Shown: positions 33,437 through 50,652 of the stretch, in pieces
How positions within the stretch are numbered: the first letter of the stretch is position 1
How the letters are laid out: the number at the start of each line of letters is the position of its first letter
NCBI RefSeq assembly: GCF_964340395.1
Contig: NC_135565.1
Span: forward strand, 8,042,742 to 8,106,741
Reading direction: 5' to 3'
DNA: 64,000 bases
From: Glandiceps talaboti
Taxonomy: Eukaryota > Hemichordata > Enteropneusta > Spengelidae
The notes under the pieces: model-generated
The model's database searches: none
What the model was told of the DNA's origin: nothing
What the model saw: only the letters and a program-made list of their open reading frames with translations
Translations under genes and position numbers: made by a program

Positions 33437-35410
33437 TCGTCTTTGGCAGACGTACAATTTAACCTTTTAACGACGTCTTGAAATAACAAATTGTGTACTG
33501 CCTTCGACAAGAGACAAGATGGCGAATCAGAATCCACAAGAGACAAGTGGTATATACAACATTATTTTATACTACAATCCAACTGCACAAAGTTTGATGA
33601 GGGGGAGAAATAGGACTCTTAGATAAACACTTATATATACACTCTCATATATACTCTTAGATAATAGATTCAAAAGGTGTTCACTCCATAGTGAGGAAAT
33701 ACATTTATATTCAAGTGTAATTAATAGTTATCAGCATTTCACCCAGCATGCAATGCAATAGCCTTCTTATTTCCTTGATAAAGGATGTTACAATGTTGCC
33801 ACTTTCTATACACTAATATACATAAACGTTGATGTGATGCCTAACGTCATTTCCGGTAGATAGAATTGAGATCAAGAGTAATACATATCTCAAATTTGAC
33901 TGAAGTTTGCTAATGTTGAAGACACATATTACATTCATACTTATACTTTACTCTGTTCTAAACGATGGAACATGAATTTCATACGCAATCCCAGCTTGTA
34001 CGCAGAGATGTTAATTTCGTGAGTTTCTGGCCCGAATTTCTGGGTGTATTTTTTATATAAATGTTCATATTCCAACTAGCAGTTCATTGATTATAACATA
34101 TAGTATGCATGAGATGGGGTGAGGAGAGTGGTTTGGAGCATTAGATGTGTCGATTGTGAGTTTTCCTTTGTGTGTTTTAGTGTTTATTTGTTTGTCTTCT
34201 TCATACAATAGAAGTACCTATTGGCGATATTAGCTTATATGATATATTATATGAATGGTGGGGTGGTAGTAGGACATTTTCGAAAAGACAAACGAACTAG
34301 TTACCATACGTTAATTAACAATTAACTAAAGACGAACAATTAATAATGTATATGTTATTTCATAAACAACTTTTTGAACTACATGACAAAGCTATTTGGT
34401 GGCTATAGACTCTAATTGGGTCAGCCACTCCATGGCCAATCCCCGTGTATTTGTATTGTCTCCACCTTCGTCTAAACACGGCTCTAAACCTATTAGAAAT
34501 GTAAAATAAATTTAAATCTAAAATTGCAAATAAAGTTGAACAGTAATCATAAATGTATTGACTGTATAAATGGTGTCATCATGGCACAGTTTACATTTAG
34601 CATTCATTCATTCATTCATTCACAACTTTCGTTTTGTCTCGTTTCGCCGAATAAGTAGTTCAATGAATCATGACGTATCTGGTTAGTGTTTCCAGGTACG
34701 TGTCTAGATACTGGGTCACGAGACAGGGTCACAGAATCAATACAGTAAACACCACGTTTACATTGTTCCGCTAGACAGTTGTGACTGATTAATAACTCCA
34801 ATATTAATATTGTTTGTGACGGTTAGAGGATATATCCACCGTGCTTGCCACACCATTAATGTACATGTCAAACCGAGTGCGTCCACTGATACACAACCAT
34901 GGCCAGCTGAAACCCAGTTCCTTTTCTCACAAAAGCAAATGTTGTGAACTCTGAATTGAGGCAAAGGTTAAAGTTTAGTATGACGTAGATATATAGACAA
35001 TGGCATCGGCTGTTTTGATAGTCACAACACATAGCAGCTCACTTAAATTGGCCTCATGGTAGCAAATTGGTATTCATTTTGGATTTCTAATTCTAAAGAC
35101 AACTCTATGTATTCCTTCTGAACACAAAATGTGAAATAGAATTGACCACATTCAAGTCTATGTTTGCAACTCAATAAATTACAGAAAGCTAAAAGCTGTA
35201 AAAATAAATTTTATTCTATGTTCAATAACCAATATTCTACACATTTTTTAATGTTTTGCAATTTATTTAGCTACAAAAAGAATTTAGCATATGTTGTTTC
35301 ACATTGTCTTTTGAAGTATAAAAACATAATACAATTGGTTAGAGTGACAAATCCAAAATAAATACCCATTTGTCATCCATATGGCCACATACATACATAC
35401 ATACATACAT

Positions 35411-35462
<52 letters not shown>

Positions 35463-35820
35463 CCACACAAGTAAAAAAAAATTTCATGATTCGTATATGC
35501 TGTAGCTATTGATAATTACTTTTAATTACATTGATATTTTGAATACATTCTTTTTTTGGCATACAACATATAAATTATGCAAATGTGTATTCCGTTCAAT
35601 AAATTTATGTTGCTTTAATTGACAATGTATATACTGTTATCATGTCCTAGGCCAGTCAGTGACTGACATGATACGGTATCAAGCCCACTGACTCCAAATA
35701 AGCCAACCTCTCCCCCCCCCATAACTTTCAGTCAAAAACTTTCACGCCAGTATTCTTTCGTTTCGTCATTTTCACGTGCTTACGAATATAGGTCACAGTA
35801 TATATCTTGGTATACAGATG
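33437..35820. other. Intergenic between TRIM loci 1 and 2, with inserted repeats
   Basis: No gene. (ATTC)n lies at 34601-34622. About 34830-35010 is related to 40930-41075 upstream of TRIM locus 4 (both carry GAACTCTGA..GAGGCAAAGG and TTTGACGT-like strings). In the 35 kb copy that similarity is then interrupted by about 0.7 kb (35010-35740) holding an interspersed repeat also seen at 25.8-25.95 kb, plus (ATAC)n (35390-35427) and (AC)n (35428-35459). Confidence 0.55.
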
Positions 35821-35822
35821 TG

Positions 35823-35842
35823 CCACCTAGGCTCGTTGACAT
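35823..35842 (+). promoter_or_regulatory. Shared TRIM upstream motif, copy 2
   Basis: CCACCTAGGCTCGTTGACAT, 2 differences from copy 1. It precedes the TRIM fragment at 35.97 kb by about 130 bp, so it was duplicated with the gene even though the gene is dead. Confidence 0.5.
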
Positions 35843-35971
35843 TTTACCAATATACAATATGTTATACTATTCATGTCGATATGCCTAAGTTTCAACATAT
35901 AGGGGTAAGATAAGGGGTCTAACAACCAAACAAAAACAGTCGAATAGTGAAGCATATTTGCGTACACAACC

Positions 35972-36158
35972 CGTCGTTGCTACCGGAGAAAGACAGTTTT
36001 TGGAGAAAGTTAATAAGAATTTCCCCTCTGCTCTCTCTGTTCTGAATGGTATGAAAACGGCACGCCGTTACCATGACAACACAACTTCTGTTTGCCATGT
36101 CTTGTGTCTTGAGGGGACAGTGAAGAGATCTAACAAGTTATTGTGTTCAATATGTCGT
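35972..36158 (+). pseudogene. TRIM locus 2: 5' fragment only (RING region)
   Basis: Matches the first about 185 bp of the intact TRIM gene: AGTTTTTGGAGAAAGTTAAT, CTCTGTTCTGAA, CGTTACCATGACAACACAAC, ACAGTGAAGAGATCTAACAA, and TTCAATATGTCG. The start codon is lost (GTCGTTGC where the others have ACCATGGC). Several indels shift the frame within the RING. Similarity stops at about 36158, where the inverted copy begins. Confidence 0.85.
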
Positions 36159-36159
36159 A

Positions 36160-36299
36160 TTTTGTACCGTTCAGAACAGATACAGCAGATGAGAAAATAC
36201 TCGTCATTTTTCTCCAAAAACTGCGTCTCTTCCCTGCAATGGTGGGTTGTATACGCAATATGCTTAGATACAGAGTGGTATTTTCAGTCGATAGATCCC
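36160..36299 (-). pseudogene. Inverted copy of the TRIM 5' end and leader
   Basis: Read on the minus strand, this gives CTATCGACTGAAAATACCAC, CACTCTGTATCTAAGC, then CCACCATTG, CGCAGTTTTTGGAG and CTGTTCTGAACGGTAC. That is the leader and first about 75 bp of the TRIM gene. It lies head to head against the direct fragment at 35972-36158. The two together form an imperfect foldback of TRIM sequence. Confidence 0.85.
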
Positions 36300-36913
36300 T
36301 AAACTTGATCTATCTTGTTTTGTTTTTATAATTTCTCATCAAATAAGATAAATTTGACATCATAATCTTCCCAGTCTGGTCATCTCTTTCAAACCTTGCA
36401 CTTTACAAGTGAAAATACTTCACAACAATAATTATTGTCCACAGTTTTTGAAATATTGCATATTTATCAGCAAAAATATAAAGCGTATAAGAAAATAAAA
36501 ACACAAAATAGATCAGAATGTGTCCGGGTCCAGTTGTGAATAGGGACACACTTCAACCAAAGACGATATCTGAAAATGCAAATTATACAATAATTTGGTG
36601 TATTGATGTGTAGTAACTACGTCACTAGCCTTTCAATACATGATTTTTAAGCATCTACAAGGTCAAAGGTGAGTAAAAAAAATAGAACAGCAATAACATG
36701 AATTTCATGTGTTCTTCTTTCAAACTCTTAAATTACAACACCCATGATTACATTTTATTATATTTTGTTTGCATTAAAAGTATAATGTTTTAATCATTTG
36801 ATGTATAATGCCATTTGCTTTACATAAATTAGGTAGAGTATTATGCAAATAATAGATGTTCTTATGAATTAAATTGAGTGTATTTTACAGATTCTGACTG
36901 TGACTCGAATTTT

Positions 36914-36973
<60 letters not shown>

Positions 36974-37496
36974 GTAGTAGTAGGAGTAGTATTTGGCTAA
37001 GCTGAGTGGTGGAAGTCAACAATGTTTGAAACTATTAGACGAATTCAGGACAAAATACATTTGCAAACCGTTGGCTAGAAGTCCACGGCCCTGATCTGTA
37101 ACTTCGATATCTGTCAAAGTAGATGAGATTGCAGATCCAGTGCTGTGGACAGTACAGTTAAACTGAACGTTGTTTACTCTGAATTAGCACGTTGTGCATA
37201 TACTCGTTACTAGGGCTTCCATTTCAAAGTCACTTGTAGTACAGGAAATGTATTCGTGTCCCTAAACTACTGCCCCCCCCCCCCATTCATTCGTCTTCTT
37301 TGCATAACTACGATATCTGATTCTCCGAAATTGTGTTGCCATTTGTAAATATTCTTTTCTTTCCTGCCACTGAAAAAAATATCGAAAGATATATTTTGGA
37401 TTTGATATACTAGACCAAAAAGAAAAGAATTGTGTCTCGTCAGCGCACGCGTCACTTAAATACCCTCACGTCTGTATTTTTTATCGTGTTTTCCAG
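36300..37496. other. Intergenic with (GTA)n microsatellite
   Basis: No gene. (GTA)n runs from about 36916 to 36985 with two interruptions. A C12 run lies near 37273-37284. Confidence 0.6.
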
Positions 37497-37627
37497 CCCA
37501 TGCAGTCTGCAGATTTGTGGGTAAACACAAAAATAACCCTCCCTACTTCTGTGAAGACGACTGCAGAGCCAATCATGAACAAGAACATGATATCTGCCCC
37601 ACATACACATTTGCTCTAAAGTACTAA
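37497..37627 (+). CDS. Possible orphan last exon with Cys/His-rich, MYND-like half finger
   Basis: A strong acceptor (TTATCGTGTTTTCCAG, ending 37496) opens a frame of about 43 codons ending in TAA at 37625-37627. The peptide reads AVCRFVGKHKNNPPYFCEDD and goes on CRANHEQEHDIC. The YFCxxxCxxxHxxxHxxxC spacing resembles the second half of a MYND zinc finger. No upstream exon was found within the window. It could be the 3' end of a gene interrupted by the TRIM duplications, or a chance frame. Confidence 0.35.
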
Positions 37628-37941
37628 ATAAAAAGAACAGTAACTGCCATAAAAAGTAGATTGAGTGACAGGTTTGTTGAGAATTTTAAAAAAAATCAGC
37701 GTCGTCACACACACACCAGTTTAGACAGACTGTCCTGACTGACCAGACACAATTCTTTTTGGGAGGAGGCGTAATACCCTGACTTTATATTCCTTCATAT
37801 GAAATGGGTTAATAGCGAAAGTATGTATTTCTACCATATCAAATCAACGGTATAACAACATTAGTCAAGGTTATTCCCCTCACTTTTACACTCCCCTCTT
37901 TGTTTGTGTTTCCTGGTAGTTTACGTCACAGTATCTAGTTA

Positions 37942-37961
37942 CCACCTAGGCTCATCGATAT
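37942..37961 (+). promoter_or_regulatory. Shared TRIM upstream motif, copy 3
   Basis: CCACCTAGGCTCATCGATAT lies 143 bp before the ATG of the intact TRIM gene, the same distance as in locus 1. Further conserved leader blocks follow (GGTGGTCTATCTACTGAAAA, CGCCATTGCACTCTGTAGC). Confidence 0.5.
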
Positions 37962-38103
37962 GTCACAAAACATAAAACGCGTGATACCATTCACTTCGAT
38001 ATATATAGCTACGTTCTTCAATTAATGACTAAGTTGGGTGGTCTATCTACTGAAAACGCCATTGCACTCTGTAGCTAAAGGCATATATAGTACACAATCC
38101 ACC

Positions 38104-39957
38104 ATGGCTACCGAAAAAACGCAGTTTTTGGAGAAGATTGACGAGAATTTTCTCCTCTGCTCTATCTGTTCTGAACGGTACAGAAACGCCAAGACGTTAC
38201 CATGCCAACATAATTTCTGTTTGACATGTCTACAAGAGACAGTGAAGAGATCTAACAAGTTATTGTGTTCAATATGTCGTCGAGTACACAAGATTCCTAG
38301 TGGGGGCGTGGATAATCTACCAAACAACTTATTTTTAAATGCTTTGGTAGAACAGTTCGAACAACGAGACCATCAGATAGAGGAGTCGAAGAAGTGTGGT
38401 GGTTGTGAAGAGGGCGATATTGAGGTGAGATGTATCGAATGTTCAGTGTCCCTGTGTGGGAACTGTGCTCGCACACATAAAAAACTTCCTTTAACTCGGT
38501 CACATCGCCTCATGGCGCTAGACGAATACAAGGCTACAAAGTCCACTGACCCAGTTTTAGTGCAACCGGCACTCAACTGCAGCAAACATCCACACCAACA
38601 GTTGAGCTTTTTCTGTGATAAATGCGACGAGGCGATATGTCTGGAGTGTACCGTAGTTGACCACCGAATACCTGAACACGAACATCGGTACTTGAAAGAC
38701 GTAGCGGCAGAATACACGAAAGACGTTCACAAAATGATGAATGAACTGAAAACGAAAGAAAATGAAGTCAAACAGAATAAAACCAACCTGCAAGAGCGAA
38801 TCGTGTCCCTTGATAAATGTGTCGATGCAGAGAAAAAGAAACTGAAGGAACGCGTCGAAATTATTGTCAAGCAAATTAAAGAAACAGAGAAATGTTTTTC
38901 TGAGCAGATAAATGCTGAATACGAAGCTAGAAAGACCAACTTACAAGCTGAACTGAAAGAACTAGAACGAACCGAAAATGACCTGTCATCTACGAGAGAG
39001 TATGTTAGTAACATCACACAGTATGGTGGCGCTGCACAGTTGATGATTGCAAAGAGAGGCATTACATCGCAGATGCAAGAGTTGATGAAGATTGAAACGG
39101 AAGAGCCACCTACATACAATAACGAGGATATGGAATTCATACCTTCAAAGTATGATTTTGAAGACACAACGACAATCGGTGCCTTGAAAGGTGTGGCAGA
39201 CGTAACACAATGTTCAGTGCAAAACATTCCAAAGTATGTAGGATCCGACCAAAGAGTATCGGTGTCTTTGATAACGAAGAGTAAATATGGTTTTCCTGTT
39301 AATATTTCTGAGAAAGAGGTAGAGGGGATTTTAACAAGACATGATGGGAAGACGACAAACATGTATATGGTTGACAACAGGAGTGGGTCGATGACCCTAA
39401 CAACTGATTTCATAACGCTACACAAGGAATGTCATGTGTCCGTGTCAATACGTGGTAAACCTATTCAAGGTGTACCTGTGACCATCAAAGTAGATCCATT
39501 ACGACTTCATGCCAAATGCCATGGTCAGAATGTGACAGTTTTTTATGATTGCAGATCGGCCCGTAGAGTTAGGAGTTATAACGAAGCAATTGTATTAACA
39601 AAACGATCGTTATCTTGTAATGAGAAAATATCAATGTATGTTAATAAAGAAGACAACGACTGGGTGGGTTCAGTCAAAATTGGGTTCACAAAAATCAATC
39701 CTGATATTACTCAAGCGTCTTCTTTACCAGATGATGGACCTGACTTGATAACAAGCTGGGTACAAAGGGTCAACCTTAAACAGGAAAATAACACGCTGAA
39801 ATACTGGGTGACAAAAGAGGGACAACTTCTGTACTCGACCAATGATGGCCACGACTGTGTCTTGTTGGAAGGCATTGACACAAAGAAACAATTGTGGGGT
39901 GTGATCGACATATACGGCCGAACAACGAGGATTGAGCTAATTTCATTTGACATATGA
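38104..39957 (+). CDS. TRIM-type E3 ubiquitin ligase with filamin and neuralized (NHR) domains, intact
   Basis: Single-exon gene of 617 residues. I take the ATG at 38104 (CCACCATGG, matching the other loci) and not the in-frame ATG 22 codons upstream, which lies in the leader conserved among paralogues. Order: canonical C3HC4 RING with C19, C22, C34, H36, C39, C42, C55, C58; B-box 1 (C98 to about H134); B-box 2 (C159, H162, C171, C174, C179, C182, H187, H192); coiled coil (about 200-340, many Lys/Glu heptads); filamin-type repeat (about 380-480; YVGSDQRVSVSL to GVPVTIKV); NHR domain (about 484-613; LHAKCHGQNVTV ... LWGVIDIYGRTTRIEL). It is expected to act as a cytoplasmic ubiquitin ligase, with the C-terminal domains choosing the substrate. 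TRIM2/3/71 carry filamin plus NHL; here NHR takes the place of NHL. Immune or developmental use is not known. Confidence 0.92.
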   Translation: MATEKTQFLEKIDENFLLCSICSERYRNAKTLPCQHNFCLTCLQETVKRSNKLLCSICRRVHKIPSGGVDNLPNNLFLNALVEQFEQRDHQIEESKKCGGCEEGDIEVRCIECSVSLCGNCARTHKKLPLTRSHRLMALDEYKATKSTDPVLVQPALNCSKHPHQQLSFFCDKCDEAICLECTVVDHRIPEHEHRYLKDVAAEYTKDVHKMMNELKTKENEVKQNKTNLQERIVSLDKCVDAEKKKLKERVEIIVKQIKETEKCFSEQINAEYEARKTNLQAELKELERTENDLSSTREYVSNITQYGGAAQLMIAKRGITSQMQELMKIETEEPPTYNNEDMEFIPSKYDFEDTTTIGALKGVADVTQCSVQNIPKYVGSDQRVSVSLITKSKYGFPVNISEKEVEGILTRHDGKTTNMYMVDNRSGSMTLTTDFITLHKECHVSVSIRGKPIQGVPVTIKVDPLRLHAKCHGQNVTVFYDCRSARRVRSYNEAIVLTKRSLSCNEKISMYVNKEDNDWVGSVKIGFTKINPDITQASSLPDDGPDLITSWVQRVNLKQENNTLKYWVTKEGQLLYSTNDGHDCVLLEGIDTKKQLWGVIDIYGRTTRIELISFDI

Positions 39958-40387
39958 CATAAAAACAGATCTAATAGTCCGGCAGACATAAGGTGTAACA
40001 AGTGTTTTTATTTACGGTTTCTCTTCCTGATTAATGATCTTTAGAACATACGTAGTCAGAAACTGTCGGGTGACACCACAAAGGGCAGTGAGCATGTACT
40101 TGATTGATTTGATCGATCGAACGATTGAATGATTAATTTTGGTTGTAACATAAACCTTATTTTTATGTGATACTGATCAATTGATTTTTGTGGTGATATA
40201 AAACTTTGTCCTTCTTTCCCTGGCTAGATTTCTCTCTCTCAGCTGTATATAATTCACTCTTATTGATTACATAAAGACATCCCGTCCATTCTTCTACTCT
40301 TATCTAAATTAAAGCACCACTAATCTTATAACTACAGTACTATTTGCTTTATCTTTTAGGAGATTATCACACAGACCAGTATAGAAG

Positions 40388-40696
<309 letters not shown>

Positions 40697-41174
40697 GTGT
40701 GTGCGCTTAATGGTGTCTGACATTTTCTTCCGATGTGGGTCAATCTTTCAATTCAAAAGAGTGGGGAAGGGGTCAGGTGTTTTTGCTGTCAACAGTGAAA
40801 AAATTTGCCTACCCAACCCGGCTGTATCAACTGTCTTGACCTTCTTGGAAAGAAGTCATAATATAAAGTAAATAAATAAAACAAACTGATCACAGCCGTA
40901 GACGGTTTTTCTACCATTTTTTGTCTTTTCATTTTTGTATAGGCTTAGCCTAGTGCGAATATACATAACCACAGCTAGCTGTAACACTGTTTTTCTGACA
41001 AAACTACTGGCATGAACTCTGAGAGGAGGCAAAGGTCAAAGGTCTAGTTTGACGTGTATATAACATTTAGTCGAAGACTTTCACTTCAGTATGCTTTCGT
41101 TTTATCATTTCCTTCTATTGCGTATGGCTATGCTTTTCCTGGAATAGCACCCATTATCTTAATATGCAAGTATG

Positions 41175-41194
41175 CCACCTAGGCTCAATGACAT
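41175..41194 (+). promoter_or_regulatory. Shared TRIM upstream motif, copy 4
   Basis: CCACCTAGGCTCAATGACAT lies 134 bp before the ATG of the fourth TRIM locus. Upstream, CTTTCACTTCAGTATGCTTT matches CTTTCACGCCAGTATTCTTT near 35748, so loci 2 and 4 share a longer 5' region. Confidence 0.5.
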
Positions 41195-41330
41195 GAATAC
41201 AAATATTCAATGTCTACTGCATGCATATCGATATAAATCAATACGTTACAAAATGTCTGCGTAAGTTAGGGGGTCTTTCAAAGTTAGACGCCTTTTATAA
41301 TTTTCTACATAGCGTAGTGCGTTTATCATG

Positions 41331-43129
41331 ATGGCTACCGAAAGGACGGAGGTCTTGGAGAAAACGTTACCATGCCAACACAATTTCCGTTTACCATGTC
41401 TTGAGGAGACAGTGAAGAGATCTAACAAATTACTGTATTCAATATGTCGTCGAGAACACTCGATTGCGAGTGGGGGCGTGGAAAATCTACCAAACAATTT
41501 ATTTCTAAATGCATTGGTAGAACAGTTCGAACAACGAGACCATCAGATAGAGGAGTCGAAGAAGTGTGGTGGTTGTGAAGAGGGCGATATTGAGGTGAGA
41601 TGTATTGAATGTTCAGTGTCCCTGTGTGGGAACTGTGCACGCACACATAAAAAACTTCCTTTGACTAGATCACATCGCCTCATGGCACTTGACGAATGCA
41701 AGGCTACAAAGTCCACTGACCCAGTTTTAGTGCAACAGCACTCAACTGCAGCAAACATCCACAGCAGCAGCTGAACTTTTTCTGTAATAAATGCGACGAG
41801 GCGATATGTCTAGAGTGTACCGTAGTTGACCACCGAATACCTGAACACCAATATCGGTACTTGGAAGACGCAGCGGATGAGTTCACAGAAGACGTTCACA
41901 GAATGGTTGATACTCTTAAAATGAAAGAGAGTGACGTAAAGCAGAATAAAAACATCCTGAAAGACAAAATGACCTCACTTGATAAATGTGTCGATACAGA
42001 GAAAAGAAAATTGAAGGAACGTGTCGAAATTATTGTCATGCAAATTAAAGAAACCGAGAAATGGTTTTCCGAGCAGATGGGTGCGGAATATGAACATCGA
42101 AAGACAAACTTACAAGCTGAACTGAAAGAACTTGAACGAACCGAAAATAAACTGAGGTCTACTCGAGAGTATGCTAGTAGCATCACACTTTATGGTGGCG
42201 CTTCACAATTGATGACCGCAAAAAGAGACATCGCATCACAGATGCAGGAATTAATGAAGATCAAAACGAAAGAACACCCAACATATGATGGTGGTTGTGA
42301 CAAAATAGAATTCCTGCCTTCGAAAAGTGACTTTAAAGACATGACCGCTGTCGGAGCTTTGCTTGGTGTGCTGACAGACCCATCCCAATGTACACTTGAA
42401 AACATTCCGAAATGTGTTGGATCAGAACAAAAGGTATGGCTTTCTGTAGCAACCAGAAGTCGTCATGGGATTCCAATTATTACGTCAGAGAAAGAAGTAA
42501 CGGGTACGTTGACAAGACATGATGGAATGACGATGGTAATGAACATTATGAGCAAGAAGGATGGAACAATATCACTGACAACTGATTTCGTAAAGTTGGA
42601 CAAAGAATGTCAAGTGTCTGTATCAATACGTGGTGAACCTATCCAAGGAGTACCTATAACCATCAAAGTAGAACCACTACGATTTCATGACAAATGCCAC
42701 AGTGGCAACGTGAAACTTTGTCCTGACAATCGTTCAGCCAATCGGGATGATTGGTTTGATGATGCAATTGTCTTCACTCAAAGGCCATTGTCTTGCGATG
42801 AGATAGTATCACTATGCCTCAAAGATAAGTTAGATGAGTGGTACGGTGGTATTTCAGTTGGGTTTACAAGTACTGATCCTGATAATACCACCGCCTCGTC
42901 CTTACCAAATGTAGCAAGTCAATTACCATCAGCCTGGGTTGAAACACTTAACGACGAATACCTAACCCCAAATAACATGTTGAAATACTGGGTAACAGTA
43001 GAAGGAGAAGTTGTATATTCAATCAATGATGACATAAAGGGTGTTCTCGTGAAAGGTGTGGATATTACTAAACCACTGTGGGGTGTGATGGATTTATACG
43101 GTAAAACCTCTCGAATTGAGCTGTTGTGA
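41331..43129 (+). pseudogene. TRIM locus 4: RING-deleted and frameshifted pseudogene
   Basis: Closely related to the intact TRIM gene over its whole length. After MATERTEVLEK the sequence jumps to TLPCQHNF, so about 19 codons holding the first Cys pair of the RING are gone, and a later RING Cys is changed (LPCQHNFR, LLYSICR). At about 41736 one base is missing compared with the paralogue (GTGCAACAGCACTC against GTGCAACCGGCACTC). This throws the frame just before B-box 2 and ends it at 41774. The remaining frame is open from 41861 to 43129 and still encodes coiled coil, filamin repeat and a full NHR domain (LWGVMDLYGKTSRIELL). Without start-linked frame or RING it cannot act as a ligase. A shortened product from an internal ATG (41861) is conceivable. 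Confidence 0.85.
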
Positions 43130-43259
43130 ACTAGACGTGTCTTCAGTACATGGTTGCACAATTAAATATTAATGAGATGTTTTACATTGAAGGGAATATG
43201 CACTTAGGAATAAAACGGGGATGGTTAGTCACGTGGATAAATAGCAAACAAGTGAATAT

Positions 43260-43540
43260 GCGTATGCCTAGCAACAAGACCACGCCCATAGCAACAGCTA
43301 AATGATTGCGTATAGGGCAAAGCCTGGATAGGCAAATGAATACATGACAATATGTAAGCCTAGCAACTAGTCCGTGCCCATAGCAACCGTGACATGATGA
43401 TGATTATGTATAAATGATATGAAATTGAGGAAAGAAAGGTGACATGTGTAGGATTCAAACCCACGTCCCCTGAATACTAGCCTGAGTGCTCCAGTAGTCA
43501 GCTGAACTAATATAATGCATCAACTTGGAGTTTCAGTTGG
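43260..43540 (-). mobile_element. Probable tRNA-derived SINE or related repeat, minus strand
   Basis: On the minus strand, TTAGTTCAGCTGACTACTGG (A-box-like) is followed about 40 bp later by GTGGGTTTGAATCCTAC, which has a B-box and a possible T-arm stem. Downstream, GTTGCTATGGGC and TTGCTAGGC(T/A)TA occur twice, about 90 bp apart (43263-43300 and 43366-43392 on the plus strand). That combination suggests a SINE with a duplicated body. An old tRNA pseudogene next to another repeat would also fit. Confidence 0.45.
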
Positions 43541-44097
43541 TAATTAACGTATTAGCCTTTCAACCTAATGATCCAATGAATTTACAGTGTCCCTAAAGAA
43601 ATAACACATAAATTATGCACATAGTTGTGCTTCAATGCCAATACTAATTTTCAGTTATGCATTAAATGTTGATTTTCAATCACAACTATGGCTCCCATTC
43701 AGTAAATAATTATAGGATAATCAAAAGTAACGCTTGAATATATTACTCTTCTATATTACCTGAAAACATAATTGAAGACATTTACAAAAATACAATTAAG
43801 GATGTGTGATATGCTAGATATGGCATGATTCTAAATACTGACCCTGAAGGTCAAAGTTAAGGTCAAAGTTAAGGTCAAAGTTCCTTCAATGTATCGAAAG
43901 ACTGCTTGCACCTGATAATATAGGGGAAACATTTGATTTTGAGTTGTTGTACAGTAAATGTTTATTTTTAACTACAAATAAGGAACCCATTCGGTCATAT
44001 TCAAAATAAATTTGAATTTATTCCATCAGAGAAGAAAAATATATACAGAAACTTTGAAAGCGACAGGGGGAACGTTTGTGGTGAGGGCCATGGAAAT
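43541..44097. other. Intergenic with triple AGGTCA direct repeat
   Basis: No gene. At 43851-43884, AAGGTCAAAGTT occurs three times with 12-bp spacing. AGGTCA is the half-site of many nuclear receptors, but a small tandem duplication explains it equally well. Confidence 0.4.
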
Positions 44098-44769
44098 AAA
44101 TAGTCCATGGACCAGATAGAAAATAATTAAGACAAATTTGGGCGAGTACGATTTTCACAATAACCACAATTTTATGTAAATAAGGAGATACAGATATTTG
44201 CTTATGTGGTTAAACAAAAAGATCGACAAACAGATCGACTCACTTTACTTTGGTATATCAATGTCATTGGGAAATGTTACAAATGTTTGGACCTGGATGA
44301 CATGATCAAATAAATGGTTATTAATGTGTATAAATAAAGATTATTTCAAAAGATTTCAAGTGATATAAAAATGATGAATGTAGTGTGGATTGAGTGAAAT
44401 TCGTTAAAGCAGCTAAATTCTGACTCACCAAATTCTTTATAAATGAACAAATTTTAAGTGAACATTACTCTTTTTTCACAATCATAGTTAAAGTGATTAA
44501 ATAATACTTTATTAATTCTCTATGATATCAGATACGTTGTTAGATATACAGTACTGTTTAACATTAATAGATTGCTATCTGTATCAGATTATTATGTCAA
44601 TTATCAACATGCTGTAACTGATGACGTCATTAAATACTATTGACATCATGAGAATGGTAAATATGCTTGGATCTGATTATCATCGAAATCAAATTAAAAG
44701 GTCAATACACGGGTATCAATGACCTCATTGAGGTATATTGACATCATAAAAAATCGTATTTGTATACGA

Positions 44770-50237
<5,468 letters not shown>

Positions 50238-50462
50238 CTGGTGTAAAAAGAAGTACACGTAATCGTCAAGACAACTGTACGTAGTTAAAGGTAGTAAACT
50301 TAGGTCGAGGCCATTTGCAGGTTGACCTGACATGACCTGCCCTTACCTCAATTGCTATACCCGTGTATATGCCGGATAGTTGAAATATCTTCAGCTCATG
50401 TTGTGCGCCATCAGTGGTATAGATCGGGAATTTGCTATACCATTATAGGAATTTTCAGAACA

Positions 50463-50499
50463 CACAGACACAGACACAGACACAGACACAGACACAGCC
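50463..50499. repeat. (ACAGAC)n microsatellite
   Basis: About six units upstream of gene A, absent from the matching place in unit 2. Confidence 0.9.
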
Positions 50500-50652
50500 G
50501 CTATAATTGTGTATGGGAGGAGGCGTTTCTGGCTAAGACGCTTCACTCTGCTGAATTGCCTGATTAGACACATACGTGACTTGATATACGTGATGACTTG
50601 ATATATATGTTTAATATGAATGGTATGACTTGGAACCAAGGGTGAGCTAGCC

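Noticed and set aside
38038-38103. Upstream in-frame ATG of the intact TRIM gene
   Set aside because: The 22 codons are leader sequence also present before loci 1 and 2, where it is not in one frame; the CCACCATGG start is shared by loci 1 and 3.
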